This document shows positions 8,772-18,164 of a stretch of 64,000 nucleotides of DNA, in pieces. The stretch is from NCBI GenBank assembly GCA_012840085.1, contig DUMB01000001.1:1-64000 (forward strand), written 5' to 3'. The DNA is from Clostridiaceae bacterium (lineage in GTDB: Bacteria > Bacillota > Clostridia > Acetivibrionales > DUMB01). A program made the position numbers and the translations under genes. Each line of letters starts with the position of its first letter. Position 1 is the first letter of the stretch. The notes below the pieces were generated by a model that saw nothing but the letters and a program-made list of their open reading frames with translations, did not search any database and was not told the origin of the DNA.

Positions 8772-8901
8772 AAATTTCGCAGAGTTTTCTGAAAAAATAG
8801 AGGAATGGAATGTAAAATACATAATATTTTGATGTATAATTGTATGTGAGGCTTATTATTGTAGAGTATTGCTGGCAATATTCAAGGGGGTACTTGGTAC
8901 A

Positions 8902-10899
8902 GTGATAAAGAATGATGATCCAAAGCGGTCGGCCGAAATTTGTTCCGAAAGTATGTCGGCAATGTTTTCTAAAGGAATGGAGATATTTGATGATGCAATT
9001 ATAGGACTTACAAAAGACTTTAAAATATCAGTCTGGAGTAAAGGTGCAGAGAAGAAATTCGGTTATCATAAGAGTGAGATAATAGGTAAAAATGCTAAAA
9101 TATTGGTTCCTGAAGATAGGTTAAAAGAGATAGAAGAAGAAGTACAAACTGTTATGGCGGGTAATATTGTTGAAGGCTATGAAAACGTCATATTTCATAA
9201 AAACGGCAACCCAATAGATGTATCCATATCTGTAGCCCCGATTTATGGCTCCAATGGGACTGTTAACGAAGTAGTTGCAATTTATAAAGATGTTTCTGAA
9301 AAGAAAGCATTGGTAAAAAAACTGAATGATTATGAAAAAAAATGCAAGCTTGCTCTTGAAGGAGGGCAATTCGGAGTATGGGAGCTTAATATTAAAAATA
9401 GAAAGCTGTTTCATCTTAACAACTGGAAAAAAAACCTCGGATATGAAGAAAATGATTTAGATGATGCACTTGATACATGGTTGTCATTGATTCACCCTGA
9501 TGACATACCGGAAGTTTATAATACGTACAATAAACATTGCAAATATAGAGAAGAATATGTTGTGGAATACCGAATAAAGTGCAAAAATAATTCTTATAAA
9601 TGGATAAGGTCCAAAGGAAGGATTATTGAGTGGGATGAAGATGGCGAATCCTTAAGGATGATTGGAACACATGAAGACATATCCAAAGAAAGGCTAATAC
9701 AAGAAGAGCTTAAAGAGAGATATGAACAATTGGAATTGCTCAAACAGGAAGCAGAAAGTGCCAATAAGGCAAAGTCACAATTCTTAGCAAACATGAGTCA
9801 TGAAATAAGAACGCCAATGAATGGTGTGATTGCAACTTTACAGTTGCTTCAATCAAGCAATCTTACAGATGAACAAAGGAAATATGTTGATTTGTTAAAA
9901 AATTCTGCAGATAATCTTATCGCAATCATTGACAGCATTCTGGATATTGCCAAATTAGAATCAGGAAAGATAGAGTTAAATAACGAACCATTTAATCTCA
10001 GAGAAACAATAAACAACTTATACCAGACTCATTTATTGTCTGCTAACGCTAAAGGGTTAGAAGCAGGTTGCTTATTTGATCCTAATATTGATGATGAAGT
10101 TATTGGGGATGAATTAAGATTAAGACAAATATTAACAAATTTACTCAGTAATGCAGTTAAGTTTACCGATAAAGGGTATATTTCATTCAGAGCAAGGCTG
10201 ATATCATCTGATGATAATTGGCAAAAGATTGAGTTTAGTGTCAAGGATACAGGAATTGGGATAGACGAAAGTTATAAGCCAAAAATATTTGAAAACTTTA
10301 GCCAAGGTGATTTGTCAAAAAAGAAAAAATATATGGGTGCAGGTTTAGGTCTTGCAATTTCAAAACAGCTTGCTGAGTTGATGAATGGAGATATACGTTT
10401 TGAAAGTGAAGTTGGTAAGGGAAGTACTTTTTACTTTACATGCACTCTTAAGAAAAAAGGAGATCCCCGGGAACCCGTTAATGAAAAAAATATTCCGGAT
10501 AAAAAAGAAACACACAATCAACCGGCAAATGAAAAGGTTATTTTATGTATAGAAGATAATTTAATTAATCAGGAAATTATGGAAAGTATAATAAACAAGC
10601 GTGGATATAAGTATTTGGCAGCATACGACGGTAATGAGGCATTGGAAAAATTAAAAGAGCACGAAGTAGATTTAATTCTGATGGATATACAAATGCCCGG
10701 GCTAAATGGGTATGAAGTTACTAACATTATTAGAAACATGGAGGATAATGGGAGATATATACCAATAATTGCAATGACGGCGTATGCCATGCATGAAGAT
10801 AGAGATAAATGCATACAAGCGGGAATGAACGAGTATATTTCTAAACCTATTGATATAGATAAGCTATATAATATTCTCAATACTATTTTGGAAAAATAA
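8902..10899 (+). CDS. Hybrid sensor histidine kinase (PAS-PAS-HisKA-HATPase-REC)
   Basis: About 665 residues with no membrane segment. Order: PAS 1 (VWSKGAEKKFGYHKSEIIGK), PAS 2 with PAC (EYRIKCKNNSYKWIRSKGRI), HisKA with the phospho-acceptor in FLANMSHEIRTPMNG, HATPase (DTGIGI, GAGLGLAISKQLAELM), and a C-terminal receiver with ILCIEDNLINQE and the phospho-Asp in LILMDIQMPG, ending in the Lys of YISKPID. It should pass phosphate from His to its own receiver and then to an Hpt protein elsewhere. The GTG at 8902 follows AAGGGGG; an in-frame TTG at 8869 is the alternative. No output regulator is adjacent. Confidence 0.9.
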   Translation: MIKNDDPKRSAEICSESMSAMFSKGMEIFDDAIIGLTKDFKISVWSKGAEKKFGYHKSEIIGKNAKILVPEDRLKEIEEEVQTVMAGNIVEGYENVIFHKNGNPIDVSISVAPIYGSNGTVNEVVAIYKDVSEKKALVKKLNDYEKKCKLALEGGQFGVWELNIKNRKLFHLNNWKKNLGYEENDLDDALDTWLSLIHPDDIPEVYNTYNKHCKYREEYVVEYRIKCKNNSYKWIRSKGRIIEWDEDGESLRMIGTHEDISKERLIQEELKERYEQLELLKQEAESANKAKSQFLANMSHEIRTPMNGVIATLQLLQSSNLTDEQRKYVDLLKNSADNLIAIIDSILDIAKLESGKIELNNEPFNLRETINNLYQTHLLSANAKGLEAGCLFDPNIDDEVIGDELRLRQILTNLLSNAVKFTDKGYISFRARLISSDDNWQKIEFSVKDTGIGIDESYKPKIFENFSQGDLSKKKKYMGAGLGLAISKQLAELMNGDIRFESEVGKGSTFYFTCTLKKKGDPREPVNEKNIPDKKETHNQPANEKVILCIEDNLINQEIMESIINKRGYKYLAAYDGNEALEKLKEHEVDLILMDIQMPGLNGYEVTNIIRNMEDNGRYIPIIAMTAYAMHEDRDKCIQAGMNEYISKPIDIDKLYNILNTILEK

Positions 10900-10964
10900 A
10901 TAATAAACGCAAAATATAAGTATTATCATGTCTAACTATTTCGCTTTTTTTCATATTACGTATA

Positions 10965-10993
10965 TTGTGTAGCCTATTGCGCAATGGTATAAT
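10965..10993 (+). promoter_or_regulatory. Sigma-A type promoter for the TetR gene
   Basis: TTGTGT (10965-10970), a 17-base spacer, then TATAAT (10988-10993). About 120 bases of leader follow before the TetR start, including the imperfect palindrome AGTATATCATGATACT near 11048, a candidate autoregulatory operator. Confidence 0.55.
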
Positions 10994-11113
10994 ATACCTA
11001 ACAAATGTTCGGTAGATAAATCTGGTATATAAATTTATTGATGGTTAGTATATCATGATACTGTTTGACCTAATCGTAAGCAGTTATTGTGGTAGGTTAG
11101 GGGGCTGGCTGGT

Positions 11114-11710
11114 TTGATTAGCAGTACCAAAGAAAAAATAAGATATGCTGCATTCAAACTGTTTTTGGAAAAGGGTTATGAGGCTACAAATATAAGGGAT
11201 GTTTGCCAGGAAGTTGGGATAAAAGCATCTTCTTTATATTTTTACTACAAATCTAAGCAGGAATTGTTTCTTAGTATTTATGATGAGATATGGAGCGATA
11301 TGATAAGATTTATTGAAAGCATTGAAGAATTAAAGCAAGATATCTCACCGGATATAAAATTATATACCCTGTTTAAAAGTACAATTGAATATTGCTCTAA
11401 AGATATGGCAAAGCTAAAATTCTTACTTAGATATCATTTGTTCCCGCCTGAAGATATAATCAAAATGTTACGAGATAAATATAAGTTCTGGACGGAAAAG
11501 GAAAACAACATTGTTTCAGATTTGGTGAAAGATTGTATAGATAAAAAGATATTAAGAAGTGAAAGAAATATTACTGATTATCTAAAAGAATATTTTAAAT
11601 TTATTAACTTTCATATTATTGAGATGATTATTTCCAGCATCAAAATAAGTAACGCGGAAATCTACAGCTTGTGGCTGAAATTTTGGAACTGTAATTTTTT
11701 GAATCAATAA
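11114..11710 (+). CDS. TetR-family transcriptional regulator
   Basis: A 198-residue protein. The N-terminal helix-turn-helix is typical: IRYAAFKLFLEKGYEATNIR followed by DVCQEVGIKASSLYFYYKSK and the FLSIYDE helix. The C-terminal ligand domain is helical and unassigned. The start is TTG, with TTAGGGGG about 10 bases upstream. It precedes the Spo0E-like and GGDEF-EAL genes on the same strand, separated by about 90 bases that include a weak terminator, so it may regulate them or itself. Confidence 0.85.
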   Translation: MISSTKEKIRYAAFKLFLEKGYEATNIRDVCQEVGIKASSLYFYYKSKQELFLSIYDEIWSDMIRFIESIEELKQDISPDIKLYTLFKSTIEYCSKDMAKLKFLLRYHLFPPEDIIKMLRDKYKFWTEKENNIVSDLVKDCIDKKILRSERNITDYLKEYFKFINFHIIEMIISSIKISNAEIYSLWLKFWNCNFLNQ

Positions 11711-11731
11711 ATATTTGGATGAGCAGAGTTT

Positions 11732-11771
11732 TTTCCAGATTGTTTGCTTTATTGGAAACATATTTTTTTTT
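11732..11771 (+). terminator. Weak terminator-like hairpin
   Basis: TTTCCA (11732-11737) pairs with TGGAAA (11753-11758), followed shortly by a run of T (11763-11771). The six-base stem and 15-base loop make it weak; read-through into the Spo0E-like gene is possible. Confidence 0.35.
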
Positions 11772-11801
11772 AAAATAAGAAAGGTTTAGTGTTATAAAAA
11801 A

Positions 11802-12011
11802 ATGAAAAAGAAACCTATAGCAGTAGAGCCCAATAAAGAATTGAGTATATTGAGCAGAATAGAAGAAAGCAGGAAGAAAATACACGACATGATCAACCTT
11901 AATAAGTGTATTCTATTCAGTGATGAGACAGTTAAAATGAGCCAGTACTTGGACAAGTTGATTGTAGAGTATATAAAGGGCTCAGAGGGAGAGCAAAGTA
12001 GTGAGAAATAA
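11802..12011 (+). CDS. Spo0E-family aspartyl-phosphate phosphatase
   Basis: A 69-residue two-helix protein. The first helix is ILSRIEESRKKIHDMI and the second carries the family signature SQYLDKLIVEYIK, where S-Q-x-L-D binds and dephosphorylates the receiver aspartate. Family members act on phospho-Spo0A or related receivers and so delay sporulation. The size is normal. The last codons overlap the GTG start of the GGDEF-EAL gene by 11 bases, implying translational coupling. The ribosome binding site (AGAAAGG) is rather far from this ATG, so expression may be low. Confidence 0.82.
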   Translation: MKKKPIAVEPNKELSILSRIEESRKKIHDMINLNKCILFSDETVKMSQYLDKLIVEYIKGSEGEQSSEK

Positions 12012-14769
12012 TAATTGTCATGAACCCAATTACGAAAATTTAATAGACATGTTTCCATGTGCCCTCTATGTAATAAGAGATTCAATAATAATCGATTGTA
12101 ATAGTACTGCTGTAAAAATGTTTGGTTATACAAGCAAAGAAGAAATTTTAGGACGTAAATTTTATGAGTTCTCACCTGAGAAACAGCCAGACGGGAGTTG
12201 TTCTGTAGAAAAAGGTGAAGAGATATTAAGAAATGCGCTAAACAGTGATAAAGAAACAGTTTTTAAATGGATGCTCAAAAGGAAAAACGGAGATATTTTT
12301 GTTGCTGATATTATTATTTACAATAGAAATGGAGATATTTACACAGTTATGACAGACATTGATGAGATAGAGAAATTAAAAGAAGAACTGGAAGAGAAGA
12401 ATTATCTTCACCGCATGTTGTTTGAAAACCATAGGACTGCAATGCTGCTGATTGACCCGAATACCGGCCGTATTATGGAGGCAAACCAGGCAGCTGTTAA
12501 TTATTATGGATACACAAAAGATGAACTGTTAAATATGAATATAAAGAATATTAATACTTTTTCTCAGGAGCAGATTGACCAAGAATTGGATAAGACCAAG
12601 TCCGGAGAAAGAAACTACTTTGAGTTTATTCATCGTTTGGCCAATGGAGAAGAAAGAGAAGTAGAAGTATATACTTTTCCTGTGACGATAGATGAGAAGG
12701 TATTGCTTTTTTCCATTATTAATGACGTATCTGATAAGCATTATACAGAATTAATGTTTAATACATTATTTCTTAATTCACCTTATGCTGTAGTTATTTT
12801 AAACAAAGAACAGAAAATTGTTAATATCAGTAAAAAATTTACTGATCTATTTCAATATGAACCGGATGAAGTAAAATGGAAATACATTAACCAATTAATT
12901 TCATCTGAAGAAATTAAGGATCAGATAGATAATAATATTCAATTGATTTCTCAGGGAGAAATTATCAGGCAGGAAGGCATAAGAAGGCGCAAAGACGGTA
13001 AACTGATTTATGTGGAGATAATCGGATATCCTGTAATAGACCGCCGGTCCATAATTGGTGCGTATGTAATATATAACGATATTTCAGATAGAAAGGCTCA
13101 TGAAGAGCAGTTGGAATTATTCAAAAAGATACTGGAGAATAATTCTGAAGGTGTGGTAATTACTGATATTTCCGGGAATATTGAGTGGATAAATGCTGCC
13201 TTTGAGAAGATAACAGGGTATTTACTGTCAGAAGTAAAGGGCATGAATATGAATATCTTGAAATCAGGAATTCAGGATCAATCATTTTACACTAATATGT
13301 GGGATCAGTTGCTAAGTAAAGGAACTTGGAGCGGTGAAATCTGGAATAAAACCAAGAAAGGTGAAATCTATTCTGAGTGGCTGACAATAAGCAGCATTAA
13401 GGATAATTTTGATAAGACAACTCATTATGTAGGAATTTTTAAGGACCTTACAGAAAAGAAAAGAATCGACAGGCGTATGGCTGAACTGCAGCAAAGAGAT
13501 ACTTTAACAGGACTGTATAACAGAGATTATTTTGTTAAACTTGTAGATACTTACATTAAAAGCTGTAAAGACGATGAACAATTTTCAATTATTTTTATAG
13601 ATATTGAAGGCCTTAAAGAAGTCAACAGTTCCCTTGGGCATCGTATCGGAGATAAATTGCTGGTTGAGCTGTCCAAAAGACTGCAGATTTTGATGAACGT
13701 TAAATATATACTTTCAAGATATAGCGGAGATGAATTTGCGATTCTTTGCAATGAAAAAGACATAAAGAATATTGCAGAAATACTTTTGGAAAGAATTCAA
13801 TCTCCATTTATGTTAGAAAACACAGTACTAAATGTGTTGGCCAATATTGGAATCAGCAGGTTTCCTGATGACGGAAAAGATGCGGAGACTTTGATTAGAT
13901 ATGCAGAGATTGCCATGTATAAATCAAAAGGACAGTTAGAGGGAAAAATATTCTTTTATTCCAGGGAGATGTCCGAGGAAATTGAGAAAAGATTTTATAT
14001 AGCAAATTTGTTAACACAGGCAATAACTAATGAGGAATTGAAAGTTTATTACCAGCCGATATTTAATATTATGAACCCAAAAAATATTGTCGGGTTAGAG
14101 GCACTACTGCGATGGGAAAATCATGTCTTGGGAAATGTGGTACCAAATAAATTTATTCCTCTGGCAGAAAAAACCGGATATATAATAAATATTGGAGAAT
14201 GGGTACTGAGACAGGTGTGCAAACAAATCAAAACATGGGAGAAAGAGTGGAACTACACTTTACCTGTGGCAGTTAATGTGTCTGTCAAACAATTAGAGCA
14301 GATTGGTTTTTCTGATAAAGTTATAGAGATTGCACAAGAGTATGACGTTAAACCGGATAATGTTGAATTGGAGATAACTGAAAGTGTATCTTCCGGAGAT
14401 TTATCCACTATTGTAAAAAACCTCAAGGAACTTAAAAAATGTGGATTTAAAATTTCTATGGATGACTTTGGAACAGGATTTTCGTCCCTTGGACAGATAG
14501 ACCGTTTTGAGCTGGACAAGCTAAAAATAGACAAGGTTTTCATAGATGACTTATTAAAAATTTCAAAGAAACAAAACCTGGTAAAATCAATTATTGCAAT
14601 GGCAAGAAGTCTGAATCTGACAGTAGTGGCAGAAGGAATAGAAACAAAGGAGCAATTGGTATATCTGAAGGAATTTGGGTGTCATTTGGGACAGGGGTAT
14701 TTATTGAGCAAGCCTTTACCGGTAAAAGAAATCGAAATTCTACTTGGCATATGTAAAAACGGTAAGTAA
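12001..14769 (+). CDS. PAS-GGDEF-EAL cyclic-di-GMP signalling protein
   Basis: A 922-residue protein with about four PAS domains in the first 485 residues (for example YVIRDSIIIDCNSTAVKMFG; ILNKEQKIVNISKKFTDLF; GVVITDISGNIEWINAAFEK), then a GGDEF domain and an EAL domain. The diguanylate cyclase signature is degenerate, S-G-D-E-F at 575-579. The EAL domain looks intact: EALLRW at 700, LEITES, DDFGTGFSSL, LKIDKVFID, VVAEGIET and QGYLLSKP. Cyclic-di-GMP hydrolysis is therefore more certain than synthesis. No membrane segment is visible. GTG start, overlapping the Spo0E-like gene. Confidence 0.92.
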   Translation: MRNNNCHEPNYENLIDMFPCALYVIRDSIIIDCNSTAVKMFGYTSKEEILGRKFYEFSPEKQPDGSCSVEKGEEILRNALNSDKETVFKWMLKRKNGDIFVADIIIYNRNGDIYTVMTDIDEIEKLKEELEEKNYLHRMLFENHRTAMLLIDPNTGRIMEANQAAVNYYGYTKDELLNMNIKNINTFSQEQIDQELDKTKSGERNYFEFIHRLANGEEREVEVYTFPVTIDEKVLLFSIINDVSDKHYTELMFNTLFLNSPYAVVILNKEQKIVNISKKFTDLFQYEPDEVKWKYINQLISSEEIKDQIDNNIQLISQGEIIRQEGIRRRKDGKLIYVEIIGYPVIDRRSIIGAYVIYNDISDRKAHEEQLELFKKILENNSEGVVITDISGNIEWINAAFEKITGYLLSEVKGMNMNILKSGIQDQSFYTNMWDQLLSKGTWSGEIWNKTKKGEIYSEWLTISSIKDNFDKTTHYVGIFKDLTEKKRIDRRMAELQQRDTLTGLYNRDYFVKLVDTYIKSCKDDEQFSIIFIDIEGLKEVNSSLGHRIGDKLLVELSKRLQILMNVKYILSRYSGDEFAILCNEKDIKNIAEILLERIQSPFMLENTVLNVLANIGISRFPDDGKDAETLIRYAEIAMYKSKGQLEGKIFFYSREMSEEIEKRFYIANLLTQAITNEELKVYYQPIFNIMNPKNIVGLEALLRWENHVLGNVVPNKFIPLAEKTGYIINIGEWVLRQVCKQIKTWEKEWNYTLPVAVNVSVKQLEQIGFSDKVIEIAQEYDVKPDNVELEITESVSSGDLSTIVKNLKELKKCGFKISMDDFGTGFSSLGQIDRFELDKLKIDKVFIDDLLKISKKQNLVKSIIAMARSLNLTVVAEGIETKEQLVYLKEFGCHLGQGYLLSKPLPVKEIEILLGICKNGK

Positions 14770-15398
14770 TGCAAATTTTGAAACTGTATTGCAATGGTCC
14801 AGGATAAATTCTTAGTAAATGCAAACATTCAGGCGTGCAATAAAAAGATAATTTCAATATTTCCCTATTTCCTGCGATATCATTGACATTTGACAAAAAC
14901 CGCCGGCAGAAAAAAGGTGCGGTATAATCAATTATACAGCTTTTTATAGTATGATAAGAAATACAAAAATTCTGTGAAAGCCCGATTAAATAAATTTCGC
15001 ATATAAGAATATTTCACTTCATATATTTATTTAGAAAAATTATAGATTAAAACTTAATTTCATAGGCAAATGAAAATTTTGCATGATAATTTCAAATGTA
15101 GAATTAAGTAAAATTAGCATTAAATCAGGTTAAGAGACATCTTGGTCATGTAAAAAAAGTGAAAAAATGTGATAAAATTACATAACTTGACGTGGAAATT
15201 TTATAATTTTTTTTGCAAATTATAAAAAGCTGAAACCTGCATATAAAGCCTGATTAAGGAATGTTAAGTACTAAAATTTGATTAAATTTAGACAATTTTT
15301 AATTTTACTTAAGCTCAAATATAATATTGCTAAAAAAAATAAGCCATTAATTATGTAAAACAATTTAATTAATTATAGTTACTTTTCACATTTTATAT
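14770..15398. other. AT-rich intergenic region, no gene seen
   Basis: About 630 bases without a credible gene on either strand. It includes an 11-bp A/T inverted repeat (TTTTATAATTT / AAATTATAAAA, near 15200-15228) and GGTATAAT near 14926 without a well-spaced -35 box. It probably carries the control region of the sugar operon that begins downstream, but no clear operator was found. Confidence 0.5.
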
Positions 15399-15858
15399 TT
15401 GGTTATTATAGGGGGTGTTTCTGGTAGAAATTTTCAGAAGAAAAAGCGTTACCATGCCTGGGCTCATAATTATAAACCAATTGTATGTGGAATGTGCCAT
15501 GATAAGCGTATAGAAACAAAATATATCAGAACTTTTATCAATGATGGAATTAAATCATTCAATACCCTCTGTAATAACTGATAACAGTGGTGTAATGCGC
15601 CGTTTGGTTGCTATGTTGGCAAAAGCTGGGTATACAAAGATTGGATTTATTACTGAGAGTCTTGAAATGTCCAATATAAATCAACAAACAGCTGCAGCTC
15701 ATACATATCCATCTCTCACAACTGTGGCACAAAATATGAAACTGCTTGGAAAAAGTTGTTTTATAAAACTTCTTGATAGTATTGAAGGAAGGGATATTGC
15801 CAACAGTCAAATTGCTATTAAAGCCAAAATAATCATACGAAAGTCAGTAAAAATATAG
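15399..15858 (+). pseudogene. Decayed LacI-family regulator (ligand domain remnants)
   Basis: Two overlapping frames hold pieces of a LacI-type ligand domain. The first (to 15581) has CHDKRIETKYIRTFINDGIK, like the D-x-E-x-E-x-x-Y-I segment of LacI proteins. The second (from about 15541) has IPSVITDNSGVMRRL and AGYTKIGFITE, then jumps to PSLTTVAQNMKLLGKSCF and LLDSIEGRD, the end of the family. The helix-turn-helix and the middle of the sensor are missing and the frame changes once, so it is not functional. It lies 63 bases before the sugar operon and was probably its regulator. Confidence 0.6.
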
Positions 15859-15921
15859 ATTTCGGTAATAAAAATAAAATTCAGCAAAAATATTTCAAAA
15901 GTAAATAAAAGGGGTGTAAAT

Positions 15922-16899
15922 ATGGGCAAATACAGTATAATTTTGGGTAATGTGGGAAATTTTTCTGACCGTTACATGGGCTGCAGCTATGGCAGGGATT
16001 ATACCCTTGAAGAAATGTTTGACCGTGTAGCGTCAGTAAAAGGCGTAACTGGTGTGGAGCTTGTCAGCAACTGGCACGTATCCGTAAAGAATGTAGAGCA
16101 GGTTAAGAGCAATCTGGAACGTACCGGTCTTAAGTTGGTATCCATTATACCGGATCATTTCGGTGTAAAGAAATACGGCAAGGGTGCATTTACATCAAAG
16201 GATCCTTCTATAAGAAGACAGGCTGTAGAAGAAACGAAAGAGATGATAGATATTGCTCACTATCTCGGATGTGATCTCATAAGCTTATGGCCTGGCCAGG
16301 ATGGCTATGACTATCCATTCCAGGGCGACTATATCAGGGAAAGGACATGGTTCGAAGAAGGGGTAAAGGAATGTTGCCAATACCGGTCTGATATGAAGAT
16401 TTCCATTGAATACAAGCTAAAAGAACCGCGCAATTTCAGCTATCCTTCATCCGTTACCAGTGCGCTTCTTATGGTCAAAGAAATTAACGAGCCCAACTGC
16501 GGTGTTACCATTGATTATGGTCATGGCGCAGTCGCTTATGAAAACTTGGCAGAAAGTGTAGCATTGCTTAAAAAATATGGTGATAAACTGTTCCATGTTC
16601 ATATGAACGATAACTATGGTTTCTGGGACGACGATATGATTACAGGTTCAATTCATACCATTCCGTATATTGAATTTTTCTATTGGCTCAAACGTACCGG
16701 CTACACGGGTTATATTTCAACTGATCAATATCCATACCGTGAAGACGGACGAGACGCTTGTAATGAAAGCATTCGCTGGTTTGAAGTGTTTGAAGACCTC
16801 GCTGACAAAATCGATGAAAAGCGCATTGAAGCTATTTATGAAACAGGTAATGCATGTGAAATCAGTGCGTATATGCGTGAGCTAATGTTTAACAGGTAA
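15922..16899 (+). CDS. Sugar isomerase/epimerase-like TIM-barrel protein
   Basis: A 325-residue protein of the xylose-isomerase-like TIM-barrel superfamily. Candidate metal ligands are in MKISIEYK (Glu), VTIDYGHG (Asp, His), FHVHMNDN (His, Asp) and ISTDQYPY (Asp), at the spacing seen in sugar epimerases and L-rhamnose-isomerase-like enzymes. The substrate is not visible; the transporter and FucU-type mutarotase downstream suggest a pentose or 6-deoxyhexose. AAAAGGGGTGTAAAT precedes the ATG. It is the first gene of a seven-gene same-strand run. Confidence 0.8.
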   Translation: MGKYSIILGNVGNFSDRYMGCSYGRDYTLEEMFDRVASVKGVTGVELVSNWHVSVKNVEQVKSNLERTGLKLVSIIPDHFGVKKYGKGAFTSKDPSIRRQAVEETKEMIDIAHYLGCDLISLWPGQDGYDYPFQGDYIRERTWFEEGVKECCQYRSDMKISIEYKLKEPRNFSYPSSVTSALLMVKEINEPNCGVTIDYGHGAVAYENLAESVALLKKYGDKLFHVHMNDNYGFWDDDMITGSIHTIPYIEFFYWLKRTGYTGYISTDQYPYREDGRDACNESIRWFEVFEDLADKIDEKRIEAIYETGNACEISAYMRELMFNR

Positions 16900-16963
16900 A
16901 AGGAAATAATCTCCGAAACTAGGGGATTAAAATAAAAAAATAAAAATTAAGGAGGAAATGGTT

Positions 16964-18007
16964 ATGAAAATGAAAAGGATACTTGCATTTATCCTAGCTC
17001 TTTCCATGGTATTTGTCCTTGTTGCCTGTGGAGGAACCAAGGAAACAAAAGACAACACTGGCGGAAAAACCGACACAAAAAACAAGGATTGGGAAATAGT
17101 TGTAGTTCCTAAAGATGCTACTAACCCTTGGTTTGTTCGTATGGAAACCGGTGTTAAAGAGTACAGGGAAGAAACAGGACTGAATGTTTATCAGAAGGGT
17201 CCCTCCGAAACTGATGCAACTATGCAGGCTCAGGTAATACAGGACCTCATCGCAGCAAAAGTTGATGCTATTTGTGTTGTACCGGTTGACCCTCCAGCGC
17301 TGGAACCTGTTTTGAAAGAAGCTATGGATGCCGGTATTGTAGTTATCGCTCACGAAGGTGCTTCTCTCCAAAACTGCCATTATGACATTGAAGCATTCAA
17401 TAATGAACAGTATGGTGCATTCATAATGGATAACCTTGCAGAAGCTATGGGCGGAGAAGGTCTGTATACTACAATGGTTGGACACGTAACCAATGCTTCT
17501 CACAACGAGTGGGCAGATGGTGGTATAGCTCATCAGAAAGAAAAATATCCAAATATGAAGTTACTTGAAGAAGAACCCAGGGTTGAATCTGAAGACAACG
17601 GCGACGTTGCTTATCAGAGAGCAAAAGAGCTCTTGAAGAAATATCCTGACTTAAAAGGTATCATGGGTACTTCATCCTTTGATGCTCCAGGTGTTGCAAG
17701 GGCAATCCAGGAACTTGGTCTGGTTGGTAAAGTGTTCACAGCCGGAACAGGTATGCCTTCAGCAAATGCTGAAATTTTAAAGAGCGGTGTTGTTAAATCA
17801 TTGACTCTTTGGGATCCTGCATTGGCAGGCAAAGCTATGATCGCTCTGGCCGTTAAAGTTCTTAATGGTGAAAAGATTGAAAACGGTCTGGATCTCGGTA
17901 TCGAAGGATATCAAAATTTGAAGTTTAAAGAAGGCAGTGATAAAGTTCTCGAAGGTCAAGGCTGGATAGTTATAAACGCTGAAAATGTAGACAGCTTTGG
18001 TTTCTAA
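16964..18007 (+). CDS. Sugar ABC transporter substrate-binding lipoprotein (RhaS/LsrB-like)
   Basis: A 347-residue family-4 periplasmic-binding-type lipoprotein. Its signal peptide MKMKRILAFILALSM ends in the lipobox LVAC, followed by a Gly/Thr/Lys linker. The mature part has the two Rossmann lobes: DLIAAKVDAICVVPVDPPAL, DAGIVVIAHEG, GLYTTMVG, LKGIMGTSSFDAPG, VKSLTLWDPALAGKAM. The LWDPALAG stretch is reminiscent of RhaS and LsrB, so rhamnose or a related sugar is plausible. The ATG at 16964 is chosen because AAGGAGG lies 8 bases away. A stem-loop follows, a common device to express the binding protein above its transporter. Confidence 0.88.
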   Translation: MKMKRILAFILALSMVFVLVACGGTKETKDNTGGKTDTKNKDWEIVVVPKDATNPWFVRMETGVKEYREETGLNVYQKGPSETDATMQAQVIQDLIAAKVDAICVVPVDPPALEPVLKEAMDAGIVVIAHEGASLQNCHYDIEAFNNEQYGAFIMDNLAEAMGGEGLYTTMVGHVTNASHNEWADGGIAHQKEKYPNMKLLEEEPRVESEDNGDVAYQRAKELLKKYPDLKGIMGTSSFDAPGVARAIQELGLVGKVFTAGTGMPSANAEILKSGVVKSLTLWDPALAGKAMIALAVKVLNGEKIENGLDLGIEGYQNLKFKEGSDKVLEGQGWIVINAENVDSFGF

Positions 18008-18024
18008 AATTACGAATACAAATG

Positions 18025-18062
18025 AATCTGCTGCCGTTCCGTTCAGTTAGGGGCAGCAGATT
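18025..18062 (+). terminator. Intra-operon stem-loop / attenuating terminator
   Basis: AATCTGCTGCC (18025-18035) pairs perfectly with GGCAGCAGATT (18052-18062), followed by CAAATTTTTAATT. The stem is strong and the T run short, so it likely reduces read-through and protects the 3' end of the binding-protein message. Confidence 0.7.
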
Positions 18063-18164
18063 CAAATTTTTAATTCAGACTTTTTAATTCAAGCTATATA
18101 GACTATATATATTACGCATTAAGAGTTTGGCTTCATTAGACTTTTGAAAGGAGTGTTATACTCT

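Noticed and set aside
14880..14935. TTGACA with TATAAT in the 14770-15398 spacer
   Set aside because: The distance between the boxes is about 27 bases, too long for a normal promoter.
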